The position numbers were made by a program, and so were the translations under genes. Source: Dehalococcoidia bacterium (GTDB lineage Bacteria; Chloroflexota; Dehalococcoidia; Lucifugimonadales; UBA3495). Taken from it: 64,000 bases of DNA. The notes under the pieces are model-generated. The model saw only the letters and a program-made list of their open reading frames with translations, made no database searches and was not told the origin of the DNA. Of the stretch, positions 52,903 to 61,224 are shown piece by piece (position 1 is the first letter of the stretch; each line of letters begins with the position of its first letter). The DNA is taken from the NCBI GenBank assembly GCA_022827095.1, contig JAJDTP010000017.1, forward strand, positions 48,077 through 112,076, written 5' to 3'.

Positions 52903-53625
52903 ATGGCCGCATCAAAAATCGAGTGGACCGACGCAACCTGGAACCCGGTCACCGGCTGCAACAAGATCAGCCCGGGTTGCAAGCACTGCTATGCCGAGCG
53001 CCTGTCCAAGCGTCTCAAGGCCACTGGTATGGAGAAGTACCGGAACGGCTTTGCCGTGACGCTGCACCCTGACACGTTGGATATACCGCTGCGCTGGCGC
53101 AAGCCCCGCTCCATCTTCGTCAACTCCATGAGCGATCTCTTCCACGCCGACGTGTCTGATGAGTTCATCGCCCAGGTTTTCGACGTGATGACCCGCGCCC
53201 ACTGGCACCGCTACCAGGTGCTCACCAAGCGCCCGGAACGAGTGGCCAGCCTGAACTCGGTGCTGCCGTGGCCCAGCCAGGTCTGGATGGGTGCCAGCGT
53301 TGAATCAATGGACTACATCCACCGTATCGACCTGCTGCGCGAGACCGACGCGGCGGTAAAGTTCCTGTCCCTGGAACCGCTCTTGGGTCCCTTGCCCGAC
53401 ATGGACTTGTCAGGCATCGGTTGGGTCATCGTCGGCGGGGAATCCGGCCCGGGCGCCCGTCCCATGCCGGCCGATTGGGCTCGCGACATCCGCGACCAGT
53501 GCCAGGCCGCCGGCGTGCCCTTCCACTTCAAGCAATGGGGCGGGGTGTTCAAGAAGCGCAACGGTCGCGTTCTGGACGGGAGAACGTGGGACGAAATGCC
53601 TCTTGATTGTGCAGTCACACCATAG
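52903..53625 (+). CDS. Phage Gp37/Gp68-family three-Cys protein (DUF5131)
   Basis: 240 residues with the three-cysteine motif C19-x6-C26-x2-C29 ([15 protein letters not shown]), a spacing like that of radical-SAM enzymes. [26 protein letters not shown] and [14 protein letters not shown] are typical of this family. It probably carries an iron-sulfur cluster and acts together with TcmP on a shared substrate (inference). It ends with [14 protein letters not shown], a motif of which a broken duplicate exists about 850 bases further on. A terminator follows. Confidence 0.85.
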   Translation: MAASKIEWTDATWNPVTGCNKISPGCKHCYAERLSKRLKATGMEKYRNGFAVTLHPDTLDIPLRWRKPRSIFVNSMSDLFHADVSDEFIAQVFDVMTRAHWHRYQVLTKRPERVASLNSVLPWPSQVWMGASVESMDYIHRIDLLRETDAAVKFLSLEPLLGPLPDMDLSGIGWVIVGGESGPGARPMPADWARDIRDQCQAAGVPFHFKQWGGVFKKRNGRVLDGRTWDEMPLDCAVTP

Positions 53626-53628
53626 GCA

Positions 53629-53663
53629 ACGCCCCTCGCCGGATGGCGGGGGCGTGCATTTTT
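53629..53663 (+). terminator. Terminator of the tcmP operon
   Basis: ACGCCCCTCGCC pairs with GGCGGGGGCGT across GGAT, followed by GCATTTTTG. Confidence 0.85.
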
Positions 53664-53711
53664 GTGGTGAGGATCCGGGGGCCTATTCCCGCGCCGTCCC
53701 GTGAGAACGAT

Positions 53712-53972
53712 CTACGCAGGCGGGCCAATCCTGCTCAGAGGTTCCAAGGCTTGCGCCCGATCCCAAGCGGCGCGTAGCTCCGTTTGCCGATTTCTCGCCC
53801 AATCAATCACATCGTGCAGGCGGCGCGCCGGTAAATTCCCGTGCAACACCTCGAGAGTATCGATTTCGATTTGTGCCTCCGACTCGCCATACACAGCGTG
53901 GAAGTGTGGCGGGCCGTGTTCTCTGAAATATATGCGGATTGTGATGCCGTCGAACCGGCAGATTTCAGGCAT
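53712..53972 (-). CDS. DUF4160 protein
   Basis: 86 residues: ICRFDGITIRIYFREHGPPHFHAVYGE, EAQIEIDTLEVLHGNLPARRLHDVIDWA. This is the DUF4160 pattern, including the PPHFHA motif. It overlaps by 8 bases the DUF2442 gene that precedes it; the two families recur together and are suspected to be a toxin-antitoxin-like or regulatory pair. Confidence 0.85.
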   Translation of the reverse strand: MPEICRFDGITIRIYFREHGPPHFHAVYGESEAQIEIDTLEVLHGNLPARRLHDVIDWARNRQTELRAAWDRAQALEPLSRIGPPA

Positions 53973-54243
53973 CCCGCGTCGCCAATGGCGTGGTCGCTCC
54001 GTCAGCTTTGCCGGCTAATTCCCAGTGGAGAGTATCAGGACACAGCTCAACGTCATCGTCCCAGGCGATGGCCCGGTGAGGTGCTATGTGCACCTTCTCA
54101 AAGTAACCCGGCTCGTCCCAAATCTTGAAAACCCCACTGCCAGCCACGTCTGAGAGGTCAATTTCCCCACTCACTCCGTCGTCGAATTCCAGCCAGATGC
54201 GGTATTTCGCCAGAGCTTGCACGTTGGTTGGACGTATCATCAA
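53965..54243 (-). CDS. DUF2442 protein
   Basis: 92 residues: ALAKYRIWLEFDDGVSGEIDLSDVAGSGVFKIWDEPGYFEKVHI and IAWDDDVELCPDTL, the DUF2442 signature. It is the first gene of the pair with DUF4160, with overlapping frames. The function is unknown. Confidence 0.85.
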   Translation of the reverse strand: MMIRPTNVQALAKYRIWLEFDDGVSGEIDLSDVAGSGVFKIWDEPGYFEKVHIAPHRAIAWDDDVELCPDTLHWELAGKADGATTPLATRDA

Positions 54244-54410
54244 GGTTCCTCATCTATTCGCTGCGCTTCGATTGTCGATTTAAAAAGCCGAGATGCTCAC
54301 TCAAGTAGCGCTATCGCGTTGGACGCGGCAGGGTTTGCTGTCACGGCATCTGGTTTGTAGCGCAATTATACCGCGAGCAGGTGTTCGTGGCTCGCGCCTG
54401 TCGGTGCATA

Positions 54411-54449
54411 GCCCACGGCCGCGTCTTGGACGGCCGGACATGGGACTAA
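54411..54449 (+). pseudogene. 3' remnant of a second Gp37/Gp68-type gene
   Basis: In one frame it reads [16 protein letters not shown], matching the [14 protein letters not shown] end of the complete gene at 53.6 kb. A GC-rich hairpin terminator follows, as after the intact gene. The rest of the 302-base gap shows no gene. Confidence 0.55.
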
Positions 54450-54482
54450 ACGCCTGTGGTGGATGAAGTCCAACCATAGCAG

Positions 54483-54519
54483 GACGCCCCTCTCAGCACT
54501 GAGAGGGGCGTCGGTTTTG
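54483..54519 (+). terminator. Terminator behind the Gp37/Gp68 remnant
   Basis: GACGCCCCTCTCAG and CTGAGAGGGGCGTC pair almost perfectly around CA, followed by GGTTTTG. It ends just before the leuA stop on the other strand and may stop both transcripts. Confidence 0.8.
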
Positions 54520-54545
54520 CCTTGGTCGCTTGCCCGGCTGGATGT

Positions 54546-56105
54546 CTAGTCCGGCGTCGTCCCCACCGCCGGCAGCTCTGCCTCTTCGTCGGCGGCCAGC
54601 ATCCGGTTCATCGCGCTCAGGTAGGCGTGCGCGCTGGCGACTATGATGTCGGTGTTCGCGCCGCGCCCGGAGAACATGCGGCCGTTGTTTTCGACCCGAA
54701 TCGACACCGAGCCAACCGAATCACGGCCTTCCGAGACGGCCTGAACCTGGAAGTCGGAGATCCGGGCGGTGGTTCCAATGACCCGGTCGATGGCCCGGCA
54801 CACCGCGTCCACCGGACCGTTGCCCGTGGAGGCGTCGGTCTTGGCGTTGCCGTCCGGCCCGATGAGGCGCACCGTGGCGGTCGGGATGTCCTTGTCGCCG
54901 CTGGTGAAGTGGACCGTCTCCAGCGAGTAGCTGATCGGCTCCGACGCCGTCCGGTTCTCCTCGTCCATGAGGATTTCCAGGTCCCGGTCGGTTACCTCGT
55001 TTTTCTTGTCGGCCAGCTCGACGAACCGCTCGTACACGCTGGTCACTTCCTCGCGGGTCAGCGAGTAGCCCAACGCTTCCAGCCTGGCCTGCAGGCCGGC
55101 GCGGCCGCTGAGTTTGCCCAGCACCAGCTGCACGTCGGGTGGCAGGCCCACGCGCTCCGGCTTCATCACCTCGTAGGTGGAGCGGTCCTTCAGCACGCCG
55201 TCCTGGTGGATGCCCGAGGCGTGGCGGAAGGCGTTCTCGCCCACGATGGCCTTGTTGGCCTGCACGTTCATGCCGGTGATGCGGCTCACCAGGCGGCTGC
55301 TGGGGTAGAGCTGCGTGGTGTCCACGCCCAGCTCAACACCGAACAGGTCCTTGCGGGTGTCCAGCGCCATGATGATCTCTTCCAGCGAGGCGTTGCCGGC
55401 CCGTTCGCCGATGCCGTTGATGCAGCCCTCAACCTGCCGCGCGCCCACTTCGATGGCGGCCAGGCTGTTGGATACGGCCAGGCCCAGGTCGTTGTGGCAG
55501 TGCACGGACAAGGTGACGTTTTCAATGCCGGCCACGTTGCGCTGGATATCCTTCAAGAGGGTCTGGAAGTCTGACGGGATGGCATAGCCAACAGTGTCGG
55601 CGATGTTGATGGTGGTTGCTCCGACCTTGATGACCTCTTCCAGCATCCGGTACAGGTAGTCGGGGTTGGTGCGGGTGGCGTCCATGGGGGAGAACTCGAC
55701 GTCCTCGCAGTACCCCCTGGCCCGGGCAACCATGTCCACCGCCATGGTCATCACGTCTTCCCGGTCCTTCCGCAGCTGGTGCATCTGGTGGATCTCGGAT
55801 GATGACAGGAATACGTGGATGCGGGGCTTCTCCGCGCTCTTGATGGCGCCCCAGGCGGCGTCCACGTCGCCCGCGACGGCGCGGGACAGCGAGCAGATGA
55901 TGGGCCCCTGCACGTCCTCGGCGATGCGCTGGACGGCCTGGAAGTCACCGGGCGAGCTGGCGGCAAAGCCGGCCTCGATGATGTCGACCTTGAGACGGCC
56001 GAGCTGCCGCGCAATCTGCAACTTCTCGTCCACCGTCATGCCGATGCCGGCCGACTGCTCGCCATCGCGCAGCGTCGTGTCCAGGAATTTTACTTGTGCA
56101 GCCAT
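54546..56105 (-). CDS. leuA: 2-isopropylmalate synthase
   Basis: 519 residues. It catalyses the first committed step of leucine synthesis, acetyl-CoA plus 2-oxoisovalerate. The metal/catalytic motif D9-TTLRDGEQSAG-20 has Ala where Pro is more usual. HCHNDLGLAVSNSLAA and the C-terminal regulatory domain (DKDIPTATVRLIGPDGNAKTD ... AHAYLSAMNRM) are complete, so leucine feedback is expected. It is downstream of ilvB-ilvN-ilvC and preceded by a short Leu/Val-rich reading frame. Confidence 0.95.
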   Translation of the reverse strand: MAAQVKFLDTTLRDGEQSAGIGMTVDEKLQIARQLGRLKVDIIEAGFAASSPGDFQAVQRIAEDVQGPIICSLSRAVAGDVDAAWGAIKSAEKPRIHVFLSSSEIHQMHQLRKDREDVMTMAVDMVARARGYCEDVEFSPMDATRTNPDYLYRMLEEVIKVGATTINIADTVGYAIPSDFQTLLKDIQRNVAGIENVTLSVHCHNDLGLAVSNSLAAIEVGARQVEGCINGIGERAGNASLEEIIMALDTRKDLFGVELGVDTTQLYPSSRLVSRITGMNVQANKAIVGENAFRHASGIHQDGVLKDRSTYEVMKPERVGLPPDVQLVLGKLSGRAGLQARLEALGYSLTREEVTSVYERFVELADKKNEVTDRDLEILMDEENRTASEPISYSLETVHFTSGDKDIPTATVRLIGPDGNAKTDASTGNGPVDAVCRAIDRVIGTTARISDFQVQAVSEGRDSVGSVSIRVENNGRMFSGRGANTDIIVASAHAYLSAMNRMLAADEEAELPAVGTTPD

Positions 56106-56177
56106 TGGTTCCTTTCCCTCCGTGGGGTTGGCGCCCGTCGTGTCCCGGCGTGGGATTGGGCGCGTCAGCGTTGATCG

Positions 56178-56291
56178 TTACGTCGTGCTAGATGGGGAAA
56201 GGCTGGGCAGGCACACGCAGTCCACCACAGCCAGCCCAGCCAGGACCAGTCTGCGATGGTGAACTGCTCTGCACAGTACCTCCATGCCCAT
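56178..56291 (-). CDS. Candidate Leu/Val-rich leader peptide of leuA
   Basis: 37 residues starting MGMEVLCRAV and containing RRLVLAGLAVVDCVCL. A near-perfect AGGAGGTGA site lies 5 bases before the ATG. Eleven of the first 28 residues are Leu or Val. It ends 72 bases before leuA, in the position of a branched-chain leader peptide. I do not see a clear terminator/antiterminator pair after it, so attenuation is only a hypothesis. Confidence 0.45.
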   Translation of the reverse strand: MGMEVLCRAVHHRRLVLAGLAVVDCVCLPSLSPSSTT

Positions 56292-56432
56292 GTGTCACCT
56301 CCTAGATCTTGCTCCCTCTCCCTCGATGCGAGAGGAGCGGGGTGAGGGTGGTTTTACTCCGGCGAATTTGCCCCTTCACCCTGGGCCTCTCCCGCCAGGC
56401 TGATCGGGGTATGCAACTCATACTGGCGCGGT

Positions 56433-57212
56433 TCACTTCTGGGTGTTGGGGCCCTGCTGTTGTAGCCGGGCTTCCAGCTCGCGGACGCGAGCTTCGGCGG
56501 CGTCGGCCCGGGCTTCGGCCATGTCGGCCCGGGCCCGTTCCGCGCTGCGCTGGGCCTCCGCCACATCGGCCCGGGCGCGTTCGTCCTCCAGTGTGGCGAT
56601 GGGCCGGTCCGTGGCCGGGTCGCAAAAGGCCAACTGCCCCTGCTCCCAGCGCAGGCTCACCCCCAGCGCCGCGCTATACCCCTGCACCCGCTCTTCCGTG
56701 TCCACGCCCATCTCAATGGCGTGGTAACGGCCGTCATCCCCCAGGCGATACCCGGCCAGCCGCGTGCCGTGGTGCTCCCCCGTCTTGTCAAACAGCCAGT
56801 ATTCCATTACCCCCAGCGCCGTGTAGTCATCGCGCTTGGGACCGGTGTCTTCGCTGGCCGTGCTGGGGGAAGCCACCTCCAGCACGAAGTCTGGCGGCTT
56901 GCCCTGTTCAGAGACGATGTAGCCGTTGCTGGCCTCATACAACTCCGGGTCCGCGTCGAAGGCCACCAGCAGGTCGGGATAGCGCGCCAGATCCCGGAAA
57001 GTGCCCGGCTCCGCGATGAGCCAGCGGTCAGCCTCTACCAGGGTGGTTTCAGGGTTCCCCAGATGGATGGCCAGGGAATAGGAACGTCCGGTCTTGAACA
57101 GTTGGTCGAACTGGGTCACTTCGTCGGGCTCGCGTTCTGGGATGTCGGGCAGACGGAAGCGACCCGGGACCGGGGGCGTCTTCACGATGATATTGGGTTT
57201 GGCGGTGGTCAT
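56433..57212 (-). CDS. Uma2 family putative endonuclease with coiled-coil tail
   Basis: 259 residues. The Uma2 core gives PDLLVAFDADPELYEASNGY, PPDFVLEVASPSTASEDTGPKRDDYTALGVMEYWLFD and LAGYRLGDDGRYHAI (D...ExA...K nuclease-like residues). The last about 60 residues are a heptad-like Ala/Arg/Glu coiled coil (ERARADVAEAQRSAERARAD...). It lies within the ilv/leu block on the same strand, 46 bases after ilvC. It is probably a mobile passenger rather than part of the pathway. Confidence 0.85.
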   Translation of the reverse strand: MTTAKPNIIVKTPPVPGRFRLPDIPEREPDEVTQFDQLFKTGRSYSLAIHLGNPETTLVEADRWLIAEPGTFRDLARYPDLLVAFDADPELYEASNGYIVSEQGKPPDFVLEVASPSTASEDTGPKRDDYTALGVMEYWLFDKTGEHHGTRLAGYRLGDDGRYHAIEMGVDTEERVQGYSAALGVSLRWEQGQLAFCDPATDRPIATLEDERARADVAEAQRSAERARADMAEARADAAEARVRELEARLQQQGPNTQK

Positions 57213-57257
57213 ATCGCACCTGATGACGGTAGGTTCTGATCTCCGGGGACCTATCGA

Positions 57258-58268
57258 TCACTCAATCTCCCGCGGGTTCATCCACGGCATCATCTCGCGC
57301 AGGCCCCGGCCCACCTCGTGGATCCGGCTGGTGCGCGCTTCCTGGCGCAGGCGCAGGAAGTTGTGTCGTCCCTCGTCGCACTCCGCCATCCATTCCTGGG
57401 CGAAGGACCCGCTCTGGATGTCGTCCAGCACCCGGTGCATGTTCTCGCGGACGTGGTCGTCCACCACCCGCGTGCCCCGGGTCAGGTCGCCGTACTCGGC
57501 GGTGTCGCTGACGGAGTAGCGCATGTAGTTGAACCCGCCCTGCTGGATCAGGTCAACGATCATCTTGAGCTCGTGCAGGCACTCGAAGTACGCGATTTCG
57601 GGCGGATATCCCCGCTCGACCAGCGTTTCGAAGGCCAGGTTGATCAGGGCGGTGACGCCGCCGCAGAGCACGGACTGTTCGCCGAACAGGTCGCTTTCGG
57701 TTTCGTCCTTGAAGGTGGTTTCCAGCACGCCGGCGCGGGCGCACCCGATGCCCGACGCATAGGCCAGTCCGATGTTCTTGGCGTTCCCCGTTGCGTCCTG
57801 GTGGATCGCCAGCAGGCACGGCACGCCGATGCCCTGCTCCACGAAGTGCTCCCGCATCCGGTGGCCCGGCGCCTTGGGCGCGACCATCATCACGTCCACC
57901 GAAGGCGGCGGCACCACGAACTGGTAGTGGATGGTGAAGCCGTGGGCGAACATCAGGGCCTTGCCCGGGCCCAGGTTGGGTTCGATCTCGTCCCGGTACA
58001 CGTCCTTCTGCACGTGGTCGGGGATGGCCACCATCATTACGTCGGCCTCTTTGGCGACCTCGGCCACGCTGCCGACCGCCAGGCCGGCGTCCCGCGCAAC
58101 CTGGCGGCTGGCGCTGCCCTCGTACAGGCCGACCATCACTTTGACCCCGCTGTCGTGCAGGTTCAATGCGTGGGCGTGCCCCTGGCTGCCGTAGCCGATC
58201 ATCCCAACCGTCTTGCCCTCCAGGAAGGACATATCGGCGTCTTTGTCGGTATAAATGTTCACTGCCAT
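57258..58268 (-). CDS. ilvC: Ketol-acid reductoisomerase
   Basis: 336 residues, class I. The NADPH-binding site is [13 protein letters not shown] (25-37). The isomerase part has [31 protein letters not shown] and [14 protein letters not shown] with the metal-binding acidic residues. It converts acetolactate or acetohydroxybutyrate in valine/isoleucine synthesis. The internal ATG (MAVNIYTD) with AAGGA 9 bases upstream was chosen; the longer frame is repeat-derived. A type A palindrome separates it from ilvN. Confidence 0.95.
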   Translation of the reverse strand: MAVNIYTDKDADMSFLEGKTVGMIGYGSQGHAHALNLHDSGVKVMVGLYEGSASRQVARDAGLAVGSVAEVAKEADVMMVAIPDHVQKDVYRDEIEPNLGPGKALMFAHGFTIHYQFVVPPPSVDVMMVAPKAPGHRMREHFVEQGIGVPCLLAIHQDATGNAKNIGLAYASGIGCARAGVLETTFKDETESDLFGEQSVLCGGVTALINLAFETLVERGYPPEIAYFECLHELKMIVDLIQQGGFNYMRYSVSDTAEYGDLTRGTRVVDDHVRENMHRVLDDIQSGSFAQEWMAECDEGRHNFLRLRQEARTSRIHEVGRGLREMMPWMNPREIE

Positions 58269-58320
58269 GCTGTACTGTCCTTGTGGTTTTTCGTCATTGC
58301 CATGAAACCGGGTCAAATTT

Positions 58321-58412
58321 GTCAAAATCAGGATTTTCAAGATTATAGGATTAGCAGGATTGAACTGAGGTAATCCTGGAAATCCATAAATCCGGCAAAT
58401 CCTGCTTCTGAC
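58321..58412. repeat. Type A palindromic element inside the ilv operon
   Basis: About 92 bases with ends GTCAAAATCAGGATT and AATCCTGCTTCTGAC. It starts 3 bases after the ilvN stop and lies before the ilvC ribosome site, so it would be transcribed as a hairpin in the mRNA. Confidence 0.8.
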
Positions 58413-58414
58413 GA

Positions 58415-59020
58415 TTAGACTCCCTCGTAGTGCCCCGGCGCCGAGCCGACCGCCCGTTCCGCCGAAAACCCGTTTCTTCCCATGATGACGGCGTCGGCGC
58501 CCACGTCGTCGCTGACCCGCCCGCCGGACTTGCCGCGCACCATGGCCACCCGGCCGGTGCGCATCAGTTCCAGGATGCCGAAGGGCTGCAGCAGGTCGTA
58601 CAACGCGTCGACCTTGTCCTCCTCGCCGGTGGTCTCCACCACCAGAGATCGCGCGCCCACGTCCACCACCTTGGCCCGGAACAGGTTCACCATCTCGAGA
58701 ATTTCGCTGCGGTTGGATGGGGTCGCCCGCACCTTGATCAGGGCCAGCTCCCGCGCCACCACGTCCTCCTCGGAGATGTTGGACACCTTCACTACGTCGA
58801 TCAGCTTCTCCAGGTGTCGGGTGGCCTGCTCTACGGTGTACTGGTCGCCGGTGACTACGAAGGTCAGGCGCGACAGTCCCTTCCGCTCGCTGGCGCCTAC
58901 GGCCAGGCTGGCGATGTTGAACCCGCGCCGCCGGAACAGGCCGGCCACCCGGGTCAGGACACCCGGCCGGTCCTGCACCAGCGCGATGATGGTGTGTTGT
59001 TCGGCGTTAGATGCGCTCAA
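58415..59020 (-). CDS. ilvN: Acetolactate synthase small (regulatory) subunit
   Basis: 201 residues. The ACT domain is at the N-terminus ([27 protein letters not shown], with SRLTFVV). The second half is the IlvN C-terminal domain ([27 protein letters not shown] ... [21 protein letters not shown]). It makes IlvB sensitive to valine. It overlaps ilvB by 14 bases, so the two are translationally coupled. The C-terminal tail is slightly longer than usual. Confidence 0.95.
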   Translation of the reverse strand: MSASNAEQHTIIALVQDRPGVLTRVAGLFRRRGFNIASLAVGASERKGLSRLTFVVTGDQYTVEQATRHLEKLIDVVKVSNISEEDVVARELALIKVRATPSNRSEILEMVNLFRAKVVDVGARSLVVETTGEEDKVDALYDLLQPFGILELMRTGRVAMVRGKSGGRVSDDVGADAVIMGRNGFSAERAVGSAPGHYEGV

Positions 59021-60713
59021 AGCCCACCCCCTCAGCCTCCGGCTCTTCCAGCATCTCGTGCACCGACTCCCCGGCGGGGATCATCGGGTACACGAATTCA
59101 TCCTCTTTCACCACGAAGTCCACGACCACTGGCCCCGGCGTCTCCATGGCTTCCTGGATCGCGCCGGCCACCTCTTCTTCCCTGGTGACCCGGATGCCCC
59201 GGATGCCGTAGGCCTCGGCCAGCTTCACGAAGTCGGGGTTGCCGCTGTAGATGGTGGCGAAGAAGTCCTTGTCGTAGAAGAAGTCCTGCCACTGCCGCAC
59301 CATGCCCAGCGACCCGTTATTAAGGATGGCGTACTTGACGTCGATCTTGTTCTCCACCGCCGTGGCCAGGTCGCACAGCGTCATCTGGAACCCGCCGTCG
59401 CCGGCGATGGACCACACGGTCTTCTCCGGCCGGCCCACCTTGGCGCCCAGGGCCGCCGGCACCTCGTACCCCATGGCTCCGCTGCCGCCCGACGTGATCA
59501 GCGAGTTCGGCTCCTTGTAGCCGTAGTGCTGCGCCGCCCACATCTGGTGCTGGCCCACGCCGGTCACGATGATGGCCTCGCCGTTGGTCTCGTCCGAAAT
59601 CTGCTTCATCACCTGCTGGGGCAGTAGCTCTGGCGACTTGCGGATGAACAGCGACGGATGTTCCGCCCGCAGCGTGTCCGTTTCCTTGATCCAGTCCAGA
59701 TGCACGTTGGACTCCACCATGGGTATCAGCGCGCGCAGGCTGGCCTTGAGGTCGCCCAACACCGGGGCGTCGGCCACCACGTTCTTGTTGAACTCGGTGG
59801 GGTCGACGTCAACATGGACGATCTTTGCTCCGGGCGCGAAATCGCTGAGCCGTCCCGTCACCCGGTCGTCGAACCGCGCCCCCAGGCAGATGACCAGGTC
59901 CGACCGGTCGATGGCCAAACTCGCGTAGGCCATGCCGTGCATCCCGGGCATGCCCAGGTTCAGCACGTGCTCGGTGGACATCGCGCCGATGCCCAGCAGC
60001 GTGGTGATCACCGGGATCTGCGCCTTCTCGGCCAGATCCCGCAACTCGTCCCACGCCCGCGAGATCAGCACGCCGTGTCCGGCCAGGATCACCGGCCGCT
60101 CCGCACGGTTGATCAGGTCGGCGGCGGTCCGCACCTGTCGCGGATCCGGGTCGCCCGGCGGCACGTAGCCGGGCAGATCAACCTCGTCCGGCCACTGGAA
60201 CTCGATCTTCTCGCCGGCCAGTACGTCCTTCGGCACGTCGATGAGGACGGGGCCAGGGCGGCCGGTGCGCGCGATGTAAAACGCTTCCTTGATGGCCGGC
60301 GCGATGTCGCGCACGTCCATCACCAGGTAGTTGTGCTTGGTGACCGGCAGGGTGATGCCGGTGATGTCGGTTTCCTGGAAGGCGTCGCGCCCGATGGCGG
60401 CCCGGGGCACCTGTCCGGTGATGCAGACGATTGGGATAGAGTCCATCTGCGCGGCCATCAGCCCGGTTACCAGGTTGGTGGCGCCCGGTCCCGAAGTGGC
60501 GGAGCATACGCCGACCTTGCCCGTGGCGCGGGCGTAGCCGTCGGCGGCCATGGCGGCGGCCTGCTCGTGCCGTACCAGGATGTGGCGCAGCTTGGGATAG
60601 CCGGACAGCGCGCCGTAGAACGGCAGTACAGCGCCGCCGGGCAGCCCGAATATCGTGTCCACGCCTTCGCGCAGCAGGCTTTCGCAAATGATCTCTGCGC
60701 CTGTCATTTCCAT
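59007..60713 (-). CDS. ilvB: Acetolactate synthase large subunit
   Basis: 568 residues, TPP- and FAD-dependent. The catalytic Glu E50 is in RHEQAAAMAADGYARATG. The TPP/Mg motif is GDGGFQMT...NNGSLGMVRQWQ, and FAD-region sequences (GARFDDRVTG) are present. It condenses two pyruvates, or pyruvate with 2-oxobutyrate, the first step of valine/isoleucine and a feeder of leucine synthesis. AGGAG precedes MEMTGAE. The frame upstream lies within the T-box leader and is not coding. Confidence 0.97.
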   Translation of the reverse strand: MEMTGAEIICESLLREGVDTIFGLPGGAVLPFYGALSGYPKLRHILVRHEQAAAMAADGYARATGKVGVCSATSGPGATNLVTGLMAAQMDSIPIVCITGQVPRAAIGRDAFQETDITGITLPVTKHNYLVMDVRDIAPAIKEAFYIARTGRPGPVLIDVPKDVLAGEKIEFQWPDEVDLPGYVPPGDPDPRQVRTAADLINRAERPVILAGHGVLISRAWDELRDLAEKAQIPVITTLLGIGAMSTEHVLNLGMPGMHGMAYASLAIDRSDLVICLGARFDDRVTGRLSDFAPGAKIVHVDVDPTEFNKNVVADAPVLGDLKASLRALIPMVESNVHLDWIKETDTLRAEHPSLFIRKSPELLPQQVMKQISDETNGEAIIVTGVGQHQMWAAQHYGYKEPNSLITSGGSGAMGYEVPAALGAKVGRPEKTVWSIAGDGGFQMTLCDLATAVENKIDVKYAILNNGSLGMVRQWQDFFYDKDFFATIYSGNPDFVKLAEAYGIRGIRVTREEEVAGAIQEAMETPGPVVVDFVVKEDEFVYPMIPAGESVHEMLEEPEAEGVGFERI

Positions 60714-60763
60714 AGTACGGCTACTCCTGTGATCTCTGCGGTTTCCGACATTGGTCAGGGCAT

Positions 60764-61048
60764 AAAAAATCCCGACCCCGAAGGGACGGGTTGTAATTCC
60801 CGCGGTACCACCCTTCTTTTCCGCGCCCCGCACACTGCCCGGAGTATCTCCGGCGAGCGCCCAACGCGAAACTCTTTGTACACAGCCGTTATCGGAGCCG
60901 ACCCGCTGTCCCTACCCACGCTCTCGCGCTTCAGGCCAGTCGCTCAGGGACGAGTTCGGAGTTTCCGGCCGCCGACTTCCACCAACCGTCGGCTCTCTAT
61001 GCGGCCTTCCGCGCCTACTACTCCCCATCACCGCGATAAAACTGCCGG
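60764..61048 (-). promoter_or_regulatory. T-box riboswitch of the ilvB operon, probably Leu-specific
   Basis: On the minus strand the T-box core reads AGGGTGGTACCGCG, followed by a terminator CCCGTCCCTTCGGGGTCGGG-ATTTTTT just before ilvB. Upstream, Stem I shows GGGGAGTAGTAGG, AGAGAGCCG, GGTTGGTGGAA and GAACTCGTCC. The codon after GAA is CTC (Leu), the probable specifier. Uncharged tRNA-Leu would stabilise the antiterminator and let ilvB-ilvN-ilvC (and perhaps leuA) be transcribed. The rest of the 588-base gene-free region is repeat-like (TCACGCGTACCCG near 61091) and the left end of the IS. Confidence 0.92.
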
Positions 61049-61224
61049 ATATGCTATCACCCGCCCAATCACAGTGTCAACGAAATGCATCGCTCACGCG
61101 TACCCGTTTTAGAGGAGATTTCGCTACTCCCTAATTCAGTGGACGCACCCATGCCGGCGATCCTGATTTTCCGGAGCAGCCAAATCCCCTGCAACCACCA
61201 CAAATGCAATCCACGTAGCCCGTG

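Noticed and set aside
60714..60833. N-terminal extension of IlvB
   Set aside because: The extension is encoded by the T-box terminator and antiterminator region; IlvB proteins start near the chosen ATG.
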